The translations under genes were made by a program, and so were the position numbers. A DNA stretch of 64,000 nucleotides from Methylobacterium frigidaeris (GTDB taxonomy: Bacteria > Pseudomonadota > Alphaproteobacteria > Rhizobiales > Beijerinckiaceae). The stretch's first letter is position 1. Each line of letters opens with the position of its first letter. This document shows positions 26,805 through 35,396 of this stretch, one piece after another. The notes beneath the pieces were generated by a model. It was not told the origin of the DNA, did no database searches, and saw only the letters and a list, made by a program, of their open reading frames with translations. The DNA is taken from assembly GCF_022179185.1 (NCBI RefSeq), contig NZ_BPQJ01000025.1, forward strand, positions 1-64,000, written 5' to 3'.

Positions 26805-27666
26805 TTAGCCTGCGTTCCGCTCGGCCTGCTCGGGCGTGATGTAGCCGAGAGCCGAGTGGAGGCGCTGTCGATTGTAGTATCCCTCGATGTAAGCGAACAG
26901 GTCGCGCCTGGCCTCATCCCGGGTCGCCCATCGTCGCTTGTGGACATGTTCGACCTTGAGGGTGTGGAAGAAGCTCTCTATCGGAGCATTGTCGTAGCAG
27001 CAGCCGGCGCGGCTCATGGAGGGTTATCGCCTGGATATCGGCGAGTTGCCTGCGGTAAGCCTCCGCTGCGTACTGGCTGCCGCGATCCGAGTGACAGATG
27101 AGCCCGGCAGAAGGCCGCTGCCGTTGGGTGGCCATCATCAGAGCGGCCGACGTCAGTTCAGTCCGCATGTGGTCGCGCATCGACCAGCCGACGATCTCGC
27201 GGATGGCGAGATCGAGGACGGCGGCCAGGTAGAGCTACCCTTCTGCCGTGGGCAGGTAGGTGATGTCTGCCAGCCAGACCTGGTTGGGTAACTCGACCGA
27301 GAACTGCTGCTTGAGGAGGTTGGAAGCAATCGGCAGGTCGTGTCGGCTGTCGGTCGTGCAGGGCCGGAACCGCCGCCCCGCCAGGGCCCGGATGCCATGA
27401 CGGCGCATCAGGCGCTCCACCCGCCCGCGGCTGGCTGTGCGGCCCTCTGCGCGCAGGGCGGCATGTACCCGAGGCGAACCATATCGCCTCTGATGTCGGG
27501 TGTGGATCCGCGGCACATCCTTAAGGAGCTGCCGGTTGGAGGCTGATCGGGCGCTCTCAGAACGTGATCGCCAGCCGTAGTAGCCGCTGGGGGACACTCC
27601 GAGCACGCGGCACATGAGACGCACCGGCCAGGTGCGGGCATGCTGCTCGATGAAGGCGACTGTCAT
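26805..27666 (-). pseudogene. IS3 transposase OrfB, broken
   Basis: Encodes the DDE integrase-like transposase: QHARTWPVRLMCRVLGVSPSG, the HTH-like N-terminus, WLADITYLPT (first Asp), CHSDRGSQY (second Asp) and NAPIESFFHTLK (Glu). A TAG at 27235-27237 replaces a tryptophan-like codon just after the first Asp, and the frame shifts once more near 27015. The enzyme cannot be made whole, so this copy is dead unless helped in trans. Confidence 0.85.
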
Positions 27667-27989
27667 TTGGACATCTCCGCGAAGATGCCGATCGCTTTTT
27701 TTAGCACGTCGCGCTCCATGCGCGTCCGGTCGAGTTCGCGGCGCAGGCGGACGATCTCGGCGGCCTGGTCGGACGGCGAGGCAGCCGGGCTCGTAGGAGT
27801 GGAGCCCGGCAAGCCTGCGGGTCGCTGTTACGGGGAGTCCTCCATCAGCACAGTTCGCCATTGGCGCAGCATGGAGGGCTGGATCCCGAGTTCCGCGGCA
27901 ATTTGCATCTGAGACCGGCCGCTGCTCTCGAGCAGGGCGACCGCCTCGCGTTTGAACTCAGGGGTGAACTCGCGTCGTGTCTTTGCCAT
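27663..27989 (-). pseudogene. IS3 transposase OrfA, interrupted
   Basis: Begins MAKTRREFTPEFKREAVALL with an HTH (QIAAELGIQPSMLRQW) and ends with the leucine-zipper type RRELDRTRMERDVLKK, as OrfA of IS3 elements. A TAA stop interrupts the frame after EDSP (about residue 53). The A7 run (plus 27696-27702 as T7) near the end is the -1 frameshift site that would make the OrfAB fusion. Confidence 0.8.
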
Positions 27990-28051
27990 CAAACACCTTC
28001 CCCGCCCGCAACGAGCGTATCAGAGGTGTCCGCGAAACCGAGGGAGGATCA

Positions 28052-28265
28052 CCCGAGCGCTTCCACGCCGAGAAGCACGCCCTGGTCGGCAACCTGCGCC
28101 GCGCTGCTCGCCCGGGCCCAGGCCACCCTCGCGGCGGCCGCTCCGCCCGCGGCACGCGGAAACATCCGCGTCGGCCGGGTGCGGATAGGCAGGCGCGTGG
28201 TGCCGGTCGAGGCCCGCCGCCGGCGGGTTCGAGGCCTGCACTAACGCATAATCAGGAGTATCGGT
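28052..28265 (+). other. Remnant DNA between IS3 and the serine-recombinase fragment
   Basis: A plus frame ending at 28244 reads TCAALLARAQATLAAAAPP and RGNIRVGRVRIGRRVVPVEA and looks like the end of a real gene cut by the IS. The start is missing. No family assigned. Confidence 0.35.
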
Positions 28266-28748
28266 TTGTGGCTTTGCGCCACAATCCTGATATCCGACAG
28301 AACTCAATCAGGTCAGAGGTTTGATGGCGTCGGCCGGCTGCGTGCGCGCACCAAGGCCGCCGCCGCGGCGCAGGCCGGGACCAGCATACGGGCGGTGGCC
28401 TATGCCCGGGTCTCGACCGAGGAGCAGGCGACCAGCGGCTACGGCCTCAAGGGGCAGGACAAGGCGATCCGCGCCTTCGCCCTGTCGCAGGGCTACGAAC
28501 TGGTCGCGGTCATCGCCGATCCGGGCGTCTCGGGTGCCACGCCGCCCTCCGAACGGCCGGGCTTCGGCGAGGTTCTGGCGCTCGCCGAGGCGCGGGCCTT
28601 CGCGGTGCTGCTGGTCTACCGCTTCGATCGGCTCGCCCGCGAGATCCGCTACGCGGTCACCATCGTATCCGAGCTGGCCGATCCCTTGGACCGGGCGGAT
28701 GTCATTGCCTGTCTGCGATCGCCATCGGCGTCCGGCGCGACGCGTTGA
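28266..28748 (+). pseudogene. Serine recombinase (resolvase/invertase) fragment
   Basis: Contains the N-terminal resolvase catalytic domain: AVAYARVSTEEQATSGYG with the nucleophile serine (codon at 28413-28415), KAIRAFALSQGYELVAVIAD, GVSGATPPSERPGF, LLVYRFDRLAREI. It ends after about 110 residues of that domain, without the large recombinase domain or HTH found in complete proteins of this type (usually over 180, often over 500 residues). The true start is uncertain. A remnant of another mobile element. Confidence 0.72.
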
Positions 28749-28899
28749 CCGCCGCGGACCCGGTTTCGCTCGGCCGTCCGTGTGGGAATGGCCCATCGGC
28801 CGGGTCGGCGATGCGGACCCTGTCGCGGTGGATGATGACGATCACCCGGACGAGCCGACACGCGAGCGGATGTCTCGGCCGATCGATGTCGAGGCTGCC

Positions 28900-30189
28900 T
28901 CAGCGCGGCGGGCGGTCGAGGCCGAGATGGTGGCGCAGCATCGGGCCGCGATAATCACGGCGAAACAGACCACGCTCCTGCAGCAGCGGTACCACGAGGT
29001 CGACGAAGTCGGTGAAGCCGTCATGGAAGTAGGGCGGCATCACGTTGAAGCCGTCGGCGGCGCCGGTCTCGAACCAGTGCTGGAGCGTGTCGGCGACGGT
29101 CTCGGCCGAGCCGCACAGCACCCAGTGGCCGCGGGCCGCGGCGGTGAGGTTGTAGAGATCGCGCAGGGTCATGCCGTCGCGGCGGGCCTTCGACAGCATC
29201 ACCCGGGCGAAGCTGTGGTAGCTGTCCGGCAGGGCGACGTCCGGAACCGGCCCGTCGAGGTCGTAAGCCGACATATCCTGCCCGAGCCGGTCGGAGAGCA
29301 GCGCGAGGGCGTTCTCGTTGCCGACGAAGCCCTGGAGCTGGGCGAGCTTGTCGAACGCCTCCCGCTCGGTGCGGCCGACCACCGGCATGACGCCGGGCAG
29401 AACGCTCACCTCCTCCGGGCGCCGGCCATGGGCCGGCAGCCGAGCCTTCAGGCTCGCGTAGGCGGCGCGGGCCTCGTCGAGGTCCTGCACCACGGAGAAG
29501 ACCACGTCGGCGGTGCGGGCGGCGAGGTCCTGGCCGGCCTCCGAGCCGCCGGCCTGCAGCACCACCGGCCTCCCCTGCGGGCTGCGGCCGATGTTGAGCG
29601 GGCCCTTGACCTTGAAGAACGGGCCCTCGTGGCCGAGGGCGCGGAGCTTGCCCGGATCGATGTAGAGACCGCTGTCCCGGTCGGCGACGATCGCGTCGTC
29701 GGCCCAGCCGTCCCACAGGCCGGCCACGACGTCGAGGAACTCGCCGGCCCGCTCGTACCGCCGCGCGTGGTCCGGGTGGACCGTGCCGAAATTGGCCGCG
29801 GTCGCCGGGCTCGCGGTGGTGACAGCGTTCCAGGCGGCGCGCCCGCCGCTGATGTGGTCGAGGGAGGCGAAGGCGCGGGCGACCGTGAACGGATCGCTGT
29901 AGGTGGTCGAAACCGTGGCGCCGAGGCCGATATGGCGGGTCAGCGGCGCCAAAGCCGCGAGCAGCGTCAGGGGCTCGAGGCGCAGGGTGTAGGACGGGTG
30001 CGCGGCCGGATCGGCGTAGAGGTTGTCGCCGATGAAGATCAGGTCGAAGCAGCCGCGCTCGGCGGTGCGGGCGATCTCGGCGATCGCCGAGAAGTCCTGG
30101 AAGCTGTCGACGGCGCCGGGCATGCGCCAGCCGGCGACGTGGCTGCCGGTGCCGAGGAGGAACAGGCCGAGATGCATCTGCCGGGTCAT
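28900..30189 (-). CDS. FMN-dependent monooxygenase (NtaA/SnaA/DszA type)
   Basis: 429 residues of the luciferase-like TIM-barrel family, NtaA branch. Features: MHLGLFLLGTGSHVAGWRMP, FDLIFIGDNLYAD, SGGRAAWNAVTT (the flavin-binding region) and RRYERAGEFLDVV. Known members use reduced FMN and oxygen to cleave C-N or C-S bonds (nitrilotriacetate, EDTA, dibenzothiophene sulfone, and the RutA group for pyrimidines). No flavin reductase gene is in this operon, so the reductant must come from elsewhere. Last gene of the uptake operon; start overlaps the permease stop by ATGA. Confidence 0.9.
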   Translation of the reverse strand: MTRQMHLGLFLLGTGSHVAGWRMPGAVDSFQDFSAIAEIARTAERGCFDLIFIGDNLYADPAAHPSYTLRLEPLTLLAALAPLTRHIGLGATVSTTYSDPFTVARAFASLDHISGGRAAWNAVTTASPATAANFGTVHPDHARRYERAGEFLDVVAGLWDGWADDAIVADRDSGLYIDPGKLRALGHEGPFFKVKGPLNIGRSPQGRPVVLQAGGSEAGQDLAARTADVVFSVVQDLDEARAAYASLKARLPAHGRRPEEVSVLPGVMPVVGRTEREAFDKLAQLQGFVGNENALALLSDRLGQDMSAYDLDGPVPDVALPDSYHSFARVMLSKARRDGMTLRDLYNLTAAARGHWVLCGSAETVADTLQHWFETGAADGFNVMPPYFHDGFTDFVDLVVPLLQERGLFRRDYRGPMLRHHLGLDRPPR

Positions 30190-30941
30190 GTCGCCTTCCA
30201 GAACAGGAGCCGGCGCTCGGCGAGCCCGACGAGGCCGAAGAACAGGAGGCTCGCCGCCGAGGCGACGACGATCGCCGACCAGACCTGCACGAAGTCGATC
30301 TGCAGCACCGCCTGGTAGATCACCCAGCCGAGGCCCCCATAGGCGCCCAGCATCTCGGTGACGATCGCCACGATGATGCTGCGCACCGTCGAGACACGAA
30401 GCCCTGCGAGGATCAGCGGCAAAGCCGTCGGCAGCCGCAGGCGCCACAGGAGGGCGAGGCGCCCGGCGCCGAAGCTGCGCATCAGGTCGATGCTGCGGCG
30501 GTCGACCCGGTCGAGGCCGGCGAGCGTCGAGAGGAACAGGGTGAAGCTGACGGCGAGCGCCACCATCACCACCTTCGAGGCGATGCCGATGCCGAACCAG
30601 AGCAGGATCAGGGGCGAGTAGGCCACCACCGGCACGGAATTGACCGCCGTCACTGCGGTCACGACGAAGCCTCGCGCCCGCGGCAGGAGCGTCAGCGCCA
30701 CCGCGAGCCCGATGCCGACGAGCGCTCCGAGCGCGTAGCCGAGGAACGCCTCGGCCAGGGTGTAGGAGGCGGCCTCGGCGAGCATCGCGCGCTTGGCCCA
30801 GACGCCGAGGAGCACGTCGCTCATCGCCGGCAGCACGTAGGCCGGCAGGGCGAAGCCGCGGGCGATCCCCTCCCACAGCCCGATCAGCAGCAGCGCGCCG
30901 AGGATGCCGCGCTGCACGGCGAGAGATTTCCGCACCGTCAC
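30186..30941 (-). CDS. ABC transporter permease, second copy
   Basis: 251 residues, five to six membrane helices, with the conserved EAA-loop of importer permeases (MRSFGAGRLALLWRLRLPTALP). Starts at a GTG (30941), coupled to the upstream permease stop as GTGA. Pairs with the permease at 30938-31744 as the heterodimeric channel of an NMT1/taurine-type importer (SsuC/TauC/ThiX-like). Confidence 0.9.
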   Translation of the reverse strand: MTVRKSLAVQRGILGALLLIGLWEGIARGFALPAYVLPAMSDVLLGVWAKRAMLAEAASYTLAEAFLGYALGALVGIGLAVALTLLPRARGFVVTAVTAVNSVPVVAYSPLILLWFGIGIASKVVMVALAVSFTLFLSTLAGLDRVDRRSIDLMRSFGAGRLALLWRLRLPTALPLILAGLRVSTVRSIIVAIVTEMLGAYGGLGWVIYQAVLQIDFVQVWSAIVVASAASLLFFGLVGLAERRLLFWKAT

Positions 30942-31744
30942 TGCTCGGCCCCCCAGAAGACGAGACGGCGCTCGAGGAGCGCGACCGCCGAGTAGAAGCC
31001 GGTGCCGAGCAGCGCCGAGACCAGGAGCGCGGCCCAGATCGCCACCACGTTCTCGTTGTACATCGCCTGCAGGAGCAGCACGCCGAGGCCGGTCGTGTCG
31101 CCGAACCACTCGCCCACGATGGCGCCGACGAGGCTGAGCGAGGCGGCGAGCCGGAGCGCCACGAAGGTCTGCGGCAGGGCGCTCGGCAGCTGCAGGCGCA
31201 GGAGGATCTGGCGCGGCGAGGCGCCGAAGCTGCGCATCAGGGCGATCTGGCGCGGATCGACCGATTCGAGGCCGATGAGCGCGTTCACGGTGACCGGGAA
31301 GAAGGTGAGGTAGAAGGCGATGACCGCCTTGGCGATCAGCGTGTTGCCGAACCACAACACCACCAGTGCCCCGAAGGCGATGACGGGGATCGTCTGCGAC
31401 ACGACGAAGAGCGGGAAGACCATCTCGCGCAAGGCACGCAGCCGCAGGAACGCGACGGCGACCGCCACCCCGAAGGCGCCGCCGGCGACGAACCCGATCA
31501 GGGTCTCGGCGAGCGTGCGCAGGAAGCCGGCGGCATAGGCGCCCGGGCTCGCCGCGATCGCCGCCAGCACCGAAGAGAGCCGCGGCAGGTAGAATGGCCG
31601 GATGCCGAGGAGGAGCACCAGCCCCTCCCAGGCCAGAGCCACGGCGAGGAGCGCGGCGACCCGCCCGGCGACCCGGCGGGCGAAGAGGCCGGCGCGCGGC
31701 CCGGCCGCCGGCGTGGAGGCCGCGAGGGCGGGGGCGGCGCTCAC
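30938..31744 (-). CDS. ABC transporter permease, first copy
   Basis: 268 residues with an N-terminal alanine-rich cytoplasmic head, about six membrane helices and the EAA motif region (RQIALMRSFGASPRQILLRL). Family and order match SsuC/TauC-like permeases. The start overlaps the stop of the binding-protein gene by a few bases. Works with the ATPase at 33549 and the binding protein at 31741. Confidence 0.9.
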   Translation of the reverse strand: MSAAPALAASTPAAGPRAGLFARRVAGRVAALLAVALAWEGLVLLLGIRPFYLPRLSSVLAAIAASPGAYAAGFLRTLAETLIGFVAGGAFGVAVAVAFLRLRALREMVFPLFVVSQTIPVIAFGALVVLWFGNTLIAKAVIAFYLTFFPVTVNALIGLESVDPRQIALMRSFGASPRQILLRLQLPSALPQTFVALRLAASLSLVGAIVGEWFGDTTGLGVLLLQAMYNENVVAIWAALLVSALLGTGFYSAVALLERRLVFWGAEQ

Positions 31745-32757
31745 AGCTGGCGGTCCGCGGAGGACAGGGCGTCGAGAGAGCGCGAGTCGAAGGCGGCCTT
31801 GAGGTCGACGGGCTTTCCGATGACCTTGGCCTGGAGCAGCAGGTCGTGCGCCTTGGCGATCGCCTCCGGGTCGATCGCGAACAGCCCCTTCTCCTTGGCG
31901 GCGCCGGTGGTCATCAGGCGCTTGACCTCGGTGAGCATGAACTCCTGGTGCGCCCGGTCGAGCGTCGGGGCGATCGCCATCACGGTGTCGAGGGCGGCCT
32001 TGGGGTCGGCGAAGGCGTCGCGCCAGCCCCGGATCGAGGCGCGCAGGAAGCCCTTCACCAGCTCGGGCTTCTCCTTGAGCGTCGACTCGGACACGATCAG
32101 GGTGTCGCGCGGGAAGGTGACGCCGTAATCCTCGGCGACGAAGGTGCGCAGGGTCTCCTTACCCATCCGGCTCTGGATGGCGTAGAGTTCGTTGTAATAG
32201 GTCGCGGTGGCGACATCGACGGCGCCGTCGACGAAGGGGGTGACGCTGACCTGCTGCGGCTGGATCTTCACCTCGTCGGGCTTGATGCCCTCCTTGGCCA
32301 GGATGGCGTTGAGGACGTGGTTGGCCCCGGTGAACCAAGTCGTGACGGTACGGCCCTTGACGTCGTGGAGCGCCTTCACCGGCCCGTCCTTGCGGGTGAC
32401 GAAGACGAACGGGGTGATCTGGTGCGAGACGCCGATGCAGACCACCGGCAGGCCCTTGTCGCGGGCGGCGAAAACACTGTCGCTGCCGCCCGAGAGGCCG
32501 AACGTGTCGGCGCCGGTGGCGACGAGGTTCTCGGCGAGCAGGTTCGGCCCGCCCGGGTTGATCGTCAGGTCGAGCCCTTCCGCCTTGTAGTAGCCCTTCT
32601 GGACGGCGACGTAGAACCCGGCGAACTGTGCCTGCGGCAGCCATTTCAGGCGCAACGAGGCCTTCACGGGCTCGGCGGCGGCGGCGGGGCCGGCGAGGGC
32701 AGGACCGGCGAGGGTCAGGGCGGCGAGGGCGGCGAGGAGGTGGCGGCGCTTGAGCAT
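31741..32757 (-). CDS. NMT1/THI5-like ABC substrate-binding protein
   Basis: 338 residues with an N-terminal signal sequence (LLAALAALTLAGPALAGPAAA) and the NMT1/THI5 fold: LRLKWLPQAQFAGFYVAVQKGYYKAEGLDL, LVATGADTFGLSGGSDSV, VCIGVSHQITPFVFVTRKDG, VKGRTVTTWFTGANHVL. Members carry thiamine precursors, pyrimidines, taurine or other nitrogen/sulfur compounds. The ligand here should be the substrate of the co-encoded monooxygenase. Exported to the periplasm. Confidence 0.9.
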   Translation of the reverse strand: MLKRRHLLAALAALTLAGPALAGPAAAAEPVKASLRLKWLPQAQFAGFYVAVQKGYYKAEGLDLTINPGGPNLLAENLVATGADTFGLSGGSDSVFAARDKGLPVVCIGVSHQITPFVFVTRKDGPVKALHDVKGRTVTTWFTGANHVLNAILAKEGIKPDEVKIQPQQVSVTPFVDGAVDVATATYYNELYAIQSRMGKETLRTFVAEDYGVTFPRDTLIVSESTLKEKPELVKGFLRASIRGWRDAFADPKAALDTVMAIAPTLDRAHQEFMLTEVKRLMTTGAAKEKGLFAIDPEAIAKAHDLLLQAKVIGKPVDLKAAFDSRSLDALSSADRQL

Positions 32758-32772
32758 CGGGGGCTTTCGCAG

Positions 32773-33552
32773 TCAGTGGCGGTAGGACGGGTCGGTGCGG
32801 TCGAGCCGGCGCATCAGTGCCGGCCATTCGCGCTCGCCGGGGATCAGGATGTCCCCCTGCAGTTCCCAGAACTGGCGGGCGGCGCGCTCGCAGACCTCGT
32901 GCGGCGGGATCACCAGGGCGGCGCCGGCGGCGGCCGCCGCCTGCATGTCGAGCTGGATGCGCGCGGCGCGCTCGAAGTAGTAGAGCAGCATGAACGCCTC
33001 GCCGGGCGTGCGGCCGACGGTCAGGATGCCGTGGTTGCGCATCAGCATGACCTTGTGGGGGCCGAGATCGCGCACGAGGCGCGCCTGCTCGTCGAGGTCG
33101 ATCGCCACGCCCTCGTAATCGTGAAAAGCCTGCCGGTCGTAGAACCGCATCGCGAACTGGCTCAGCGGCAGGAGGCCCTTCTCCTGGCCCGAGACCGCGA
33201 CGCTGGCATCCGAGTGGGTGTGCAGCACGCAGGCCGCGTCGTGGCCGGTCTTGTGGATCGCCGCGTGGATCACGAAGGCGGCGAGGTTCACGGTATGCGT
33301 CGTGTCGTCGAGGATGTTGCCCTCGATGTCGATCTTGACGAGGCTGGAGGCGGTGATCTCGTCGAAGAGCAGGCCGTAGGGATTGATCAGGAACTCGTTC
33401 TCGCGCCCCGGGACCCGGGCCGAGATGTGGTTGTAGATCAGGTCGTCCATGCCGAGCTGCGCCACCATGCGGTAGCAGGCGGCCAGCGCCACGCGGGCCT
33501 GCCATTCGGCGGGATCGCAGCGGCGCGCCGTCTCGATCGGGGCAGCACTCAT
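32773..33552 (-). CDS. Class II aldolase/adducin family protein
   Basis: 259 residues with the class II aldolase landmarks: YNHISARVPG, FLINPYGLLFDEI, VLHTHSDASVAVS (HxH zinc ligands) and RNHGILTVGRT (third histidine). Enzymes of the family split or isomerise phosphorylated sugars, or decarboxylate or cleave 2-hydroxy acids. The phosphate-binding residues are not obvious. It stands between the ATPase and the binding protein in the uptake operon, so it probably acts on a product of the degraded compound. Start codon overlaps the ATPase stop by ATGA. Confidence 0.88.
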   Translation of the reverse strand: MSAAPIETARRCDPAEWQARVALAACYRMVAQLGMDDLIYNHISARVPGRENEFLINPYGLLFDEITASSLVKIDIEGNILDDTTHTVNLAAFVIHAAIHKTGHDAACVLHTHSDASVAVSGQEKGLLPLSQFAMRFYDRQAFHDYEGVAIDLDEQARLVRDLGPHKVMLMRNHGILTVGRTPGEAFMLLYYFERAARIQLDMQAAAAAGAALVIPPHEVCERAARQFWELQGDILIPGEREWPALMRRLDRTDPSYRH

Positions 33553-34379
33553 CGGATCTTCTCCTCGGCGATCTGGAACGACTTCAGGCTCTCCTCCTCG
33601 ATCGCCTCGAGGAGGGTGCGCTTGAGCCGGATGAATTCGGGGGCGGTGACGAGGTCGGGCCGGCGCGGCCGCGGCAGGTCGATGCGCTGCTCGAGCTTCA
33701 CCGCGCCCGGGCGGGCGGTCATCACCAGCACCCGGTCGCCGAGGAAGATCGCCTCGTCGACGTCGTGGGTGATGAACAGGATCGTGCGCCGGTGGCGCTG
33801 CCAGACGTCGAGGAGCCAACGCTGCATCAGCGTGCGGGTGAGCGCGTCTAGCGCCCCGAACGGCTCGTCGAGCAGCATCAGGTCGCGCTCGAACAGGAAG
33901 GTGCGCATCAGGGCCACCCGCTGGCGCATGCCGCCGGAAAGCTGGTGCGGGTACTGCGCCTCGAAGCCGGCAAGGCCGAACTCGGGCAGCATCCGCAGCG
34001 CCTCGGCCCGGGCCTCCTTTCGCGGCCGGCCCTCGATCTCGAGGGCCAGGATCGCGTTGTCGATCACCGTGCGCCAGGGGAGCAGCAGGTCGCGCTGGGG
34101 CATGAACGAGACCCGGCCGAGCAGGTCGGCGGCGTGGCAGCTGCGGCCCTCGAAGCGCAGGGCCCCGCCGGGATCGGGTTCTTCCAGCCCGGCCACGATG
34201 TTGAACAGGGTGCTCTTGCCGCAGCCGCTCGGGCCGACGACGGTGACGAACTCGCCGCGCCCGACCCGGGCCGACAGGCCCGACAGGGCCTTGACCGGCC
34301 CGAAGGTCTTGTCGACGCCCTTGAGCTCGATCAGCGGCTCCGGCGCCGGGGCGGGAGCGTCGTCCTGGTGTCGCAGCAT
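33549..34379 (-). CDS. ABC transporter ATP-binding protein (SsuB/TauB type)
   Basis: 276 residues with Walker A GPSGCGKST, Q-loop FMPQRDLLLPW, signature LSGGMRQRVAL, Walker B LMLLDEPFGALD and switch FITHDVDEA. The LLPWRTV region is typical of nitrate/taurine/sulfonate importers. First gene of the six-gene minus-strand operon, whose promoter faces the GntR gene. ATG at 34379 chosen as the first in-frame start consistent with family length. Confidence 0.92.
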   Translation of the reverse strand: MLRHQDDAPAPAPEPLIELKGVDKTFGPVKALSGLSARVGRGEFVTVVGPSGCGKSTLFNIVAGLEEPDPGGALRFEGRSCHAADLLGRVSFMPQRDLLLPWRTVIDNAILALEIEGRPRKEARAEALRMLPEFGLAGFEAQYPHQLSGGMRQRVALMRTFLFERDLMLLDEPFGALDALTRTLMQRWLLDVWQRHRRTILFITHDVDEAIFLGDRVLVMTARPGAVKLEQRIDLPRPRRPDLVTAPEFIRLKRTLLEAIEEESLKSFQIAEEKIR

Positions 34380-34407
34380 GGCCCGCAAGAGACGTCCTTT
34401 CGGGTTC

Positions 34408-34416
34408 TTGTATAAC
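34408..34416. promoter_or_regulatory. GntR-like operator half, uptake-operon side
   Basis: TTGTATAAC lies 29 bases upstream of the ATPase start. Its reverse complement starts GTTATAC, the same as the left half of the palindrome at 34586-34600. A matching GCATGCC element repeats at about 34431 and 34484. Confidence 0.45.
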
Positions 34417-34585
34417 GAGGGCCGCCTCTGGCATGCCTGAGAGCTGGCGGCGATGCACGGACCGTTGCAACGGATGTGCCAGCATGCCTCGGACAGGGGC
34501 GCGAGTTGCGGCATCGCCCTTGCCACATCGGCCCCGGAGAACGGCCGAGCGGTGACGACGAAGAGCGAGGCAGGCGCGATGGTGA

Positions 34586-34600
34586 GTTATACGTATACAA
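34586..34600. promoter_or_regulatory. GntR-like operator palindrome, regulator side
   Basis: GTTATACGTATACAA, a near-perfect palindrome centred on TATACGTATA, 16 bases upstream of the regulator start. FadR-type GntR proteins bind such T.GT...AC.A-like sites, so the regulator probably controls itself and the divergent operon. Confidence 0.55.
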
Positions 34601-34615
34601 AAATGAGCCCCACAG

Positions 34616-35335
34616 ATGCATAAGGCGGCAGCGAGCGCACAAAACGACGTCATCCGGCTGGAGGAGAAGCGCCCGGCCGCCCTCCCTCCCCCCGGAGTGA
34701 CCCTGGCGGAGGGGCTGCGCCAGCAGCTCGAGGCGGCGATCGCCGCCGGCCATCTCGAACCGGGCAGCCGCCTCGACGAGCAGGAGATCGCCCTGCGCTA
34801 CGGCGTGTCGCGAACGCCTGTGCGCGAGGCGTTCCGGCTGCTGGCGGCGAGCCAGCTCGTCGAGCTGCGCGGCCGTCAGGGCGCGGTGGTGCGCACCATC
34901 GGCCCCCACGCCCTGATCGAGATGTTCCAGGTGATGGCGGAGCTCGAGGGCCTGTGCGCGCGTCTCGCCGCGCGGCGCGTCCCGCCGACTTGGCGGGGGA
35001 CGATCGAGCCGATCCATCAGCGGCTTATCGGTCTCGTCGACGGGCGCGACGCCGACGCCTTCTACGACGTGAACCAGGAATTCCACGAGGCGATCTACGA
35101 GGCCGCCCGCAACGGCTTCCTGGCCGACCAGACCCGGCGCCTGCGCAACCAGGTCGCCGCCTATCGCCGCCGCGTCACGCGGATGCCGAACCGGATGAGC
35201 GACACCATCCGCGAGCACGAGGCGATCATGCAGGCGATCCTCGCCCACGACCCGGAAGGTGCCCACCGGGCGATGCGCGACCACGTCGCCCTGCTCGGCG
35301 ACAACCTGCTCGACTTCCTGGCGGCGTTCGAGTGA
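34616..35335 (+). CDS. GntR-family regulator (FadR/FCD subfamily)
   Basis: 239 residues. The N-terminal winged helix (GSRLDEQEIALRYGVSRTPVREAFRLLAASQLVEL) and the FCD ligand-binding domain (MFQVMAELEGLCARLAARR, FHEAIYEAARNGFL, EHEAIMQAILAHD with the metal-binding Asp/His positions) are complete. Divergent from the uptake operon and first in a plus-strand catabolic series. FCD regulators usually sense a carboxylate or small acid intermediate and release DNA. Confidence 0.92.
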   Translation: MHKAAASAQNDVIRLEEKRPAALPPPGVTLAEGLRQQLEAAIAAGHLEPGSRLDEQEIALRYGVSRTPVREAFRLLAASQLVELRGRQGAVVRTIGPHALIEMFQVMAELEGLCARLAARRVPPTWRGTIEPIHQRLIGLVDGRDADAFYDVNQEFHEAIYEAARNGFLADQTRRLRNQVAAYRRRVTRMPNRMSDTIREHEAIMQAILAHDPEGAHRAMRDHVALLGDNLLDFLAAFE

Positions 35336-35345
35336 GCGCCGGCTT

Positions 35346-35374
35346 GGTATGCAAATTGCTGCACTGTGCATACC
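35346..35374. promoter_or_regulatory. Inverted repeat upstream of the SDR gene
   Basis: GGTATGCA (35346-35353) and TGCATACC (35367-35374) form a perfect 8-bp inverted repeat with a 13-base spacer, 22 bases before the SDR start. Likely a third binding site for the GntR regulator or its own operator. Confidence 0.5.
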
Positions 35375-35396
35375 TGCCGACCGCCAGGAGTGTCCC

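Larger units (their letters stand above)
26774..28051 (-). mobile_element. IS3-family insertion sequence (degenerate)
   Basis: 1278 bp bounded by imperfect inverted repeats that begin TGATCTTCCTCCG on the left and, reversed, TGATCCTCCCTCGG on the right, continuing to GCGGACAC on both sides. The two transposase frames and an A7G slippery run are typical of IS3. I see no clear target duplication. It lies 49 bases beyond attR, so it inserted next to the element border. Confidence 0.85.

Noticed and set aside
30186..32757. Long opposite-strand frames across the ABC operon
   Set aside because: They are antiphase shadows of GC-rich genes with arginine/alanine-rich nonsense and no start signals.
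31741..34379. Thiamine (TPP) riboswitch, because of the THI5-like binding protein
   Set aside because: I found no TPP aptamer core upstream of the operon start; the regulator is evidently the divergent GntR protein.
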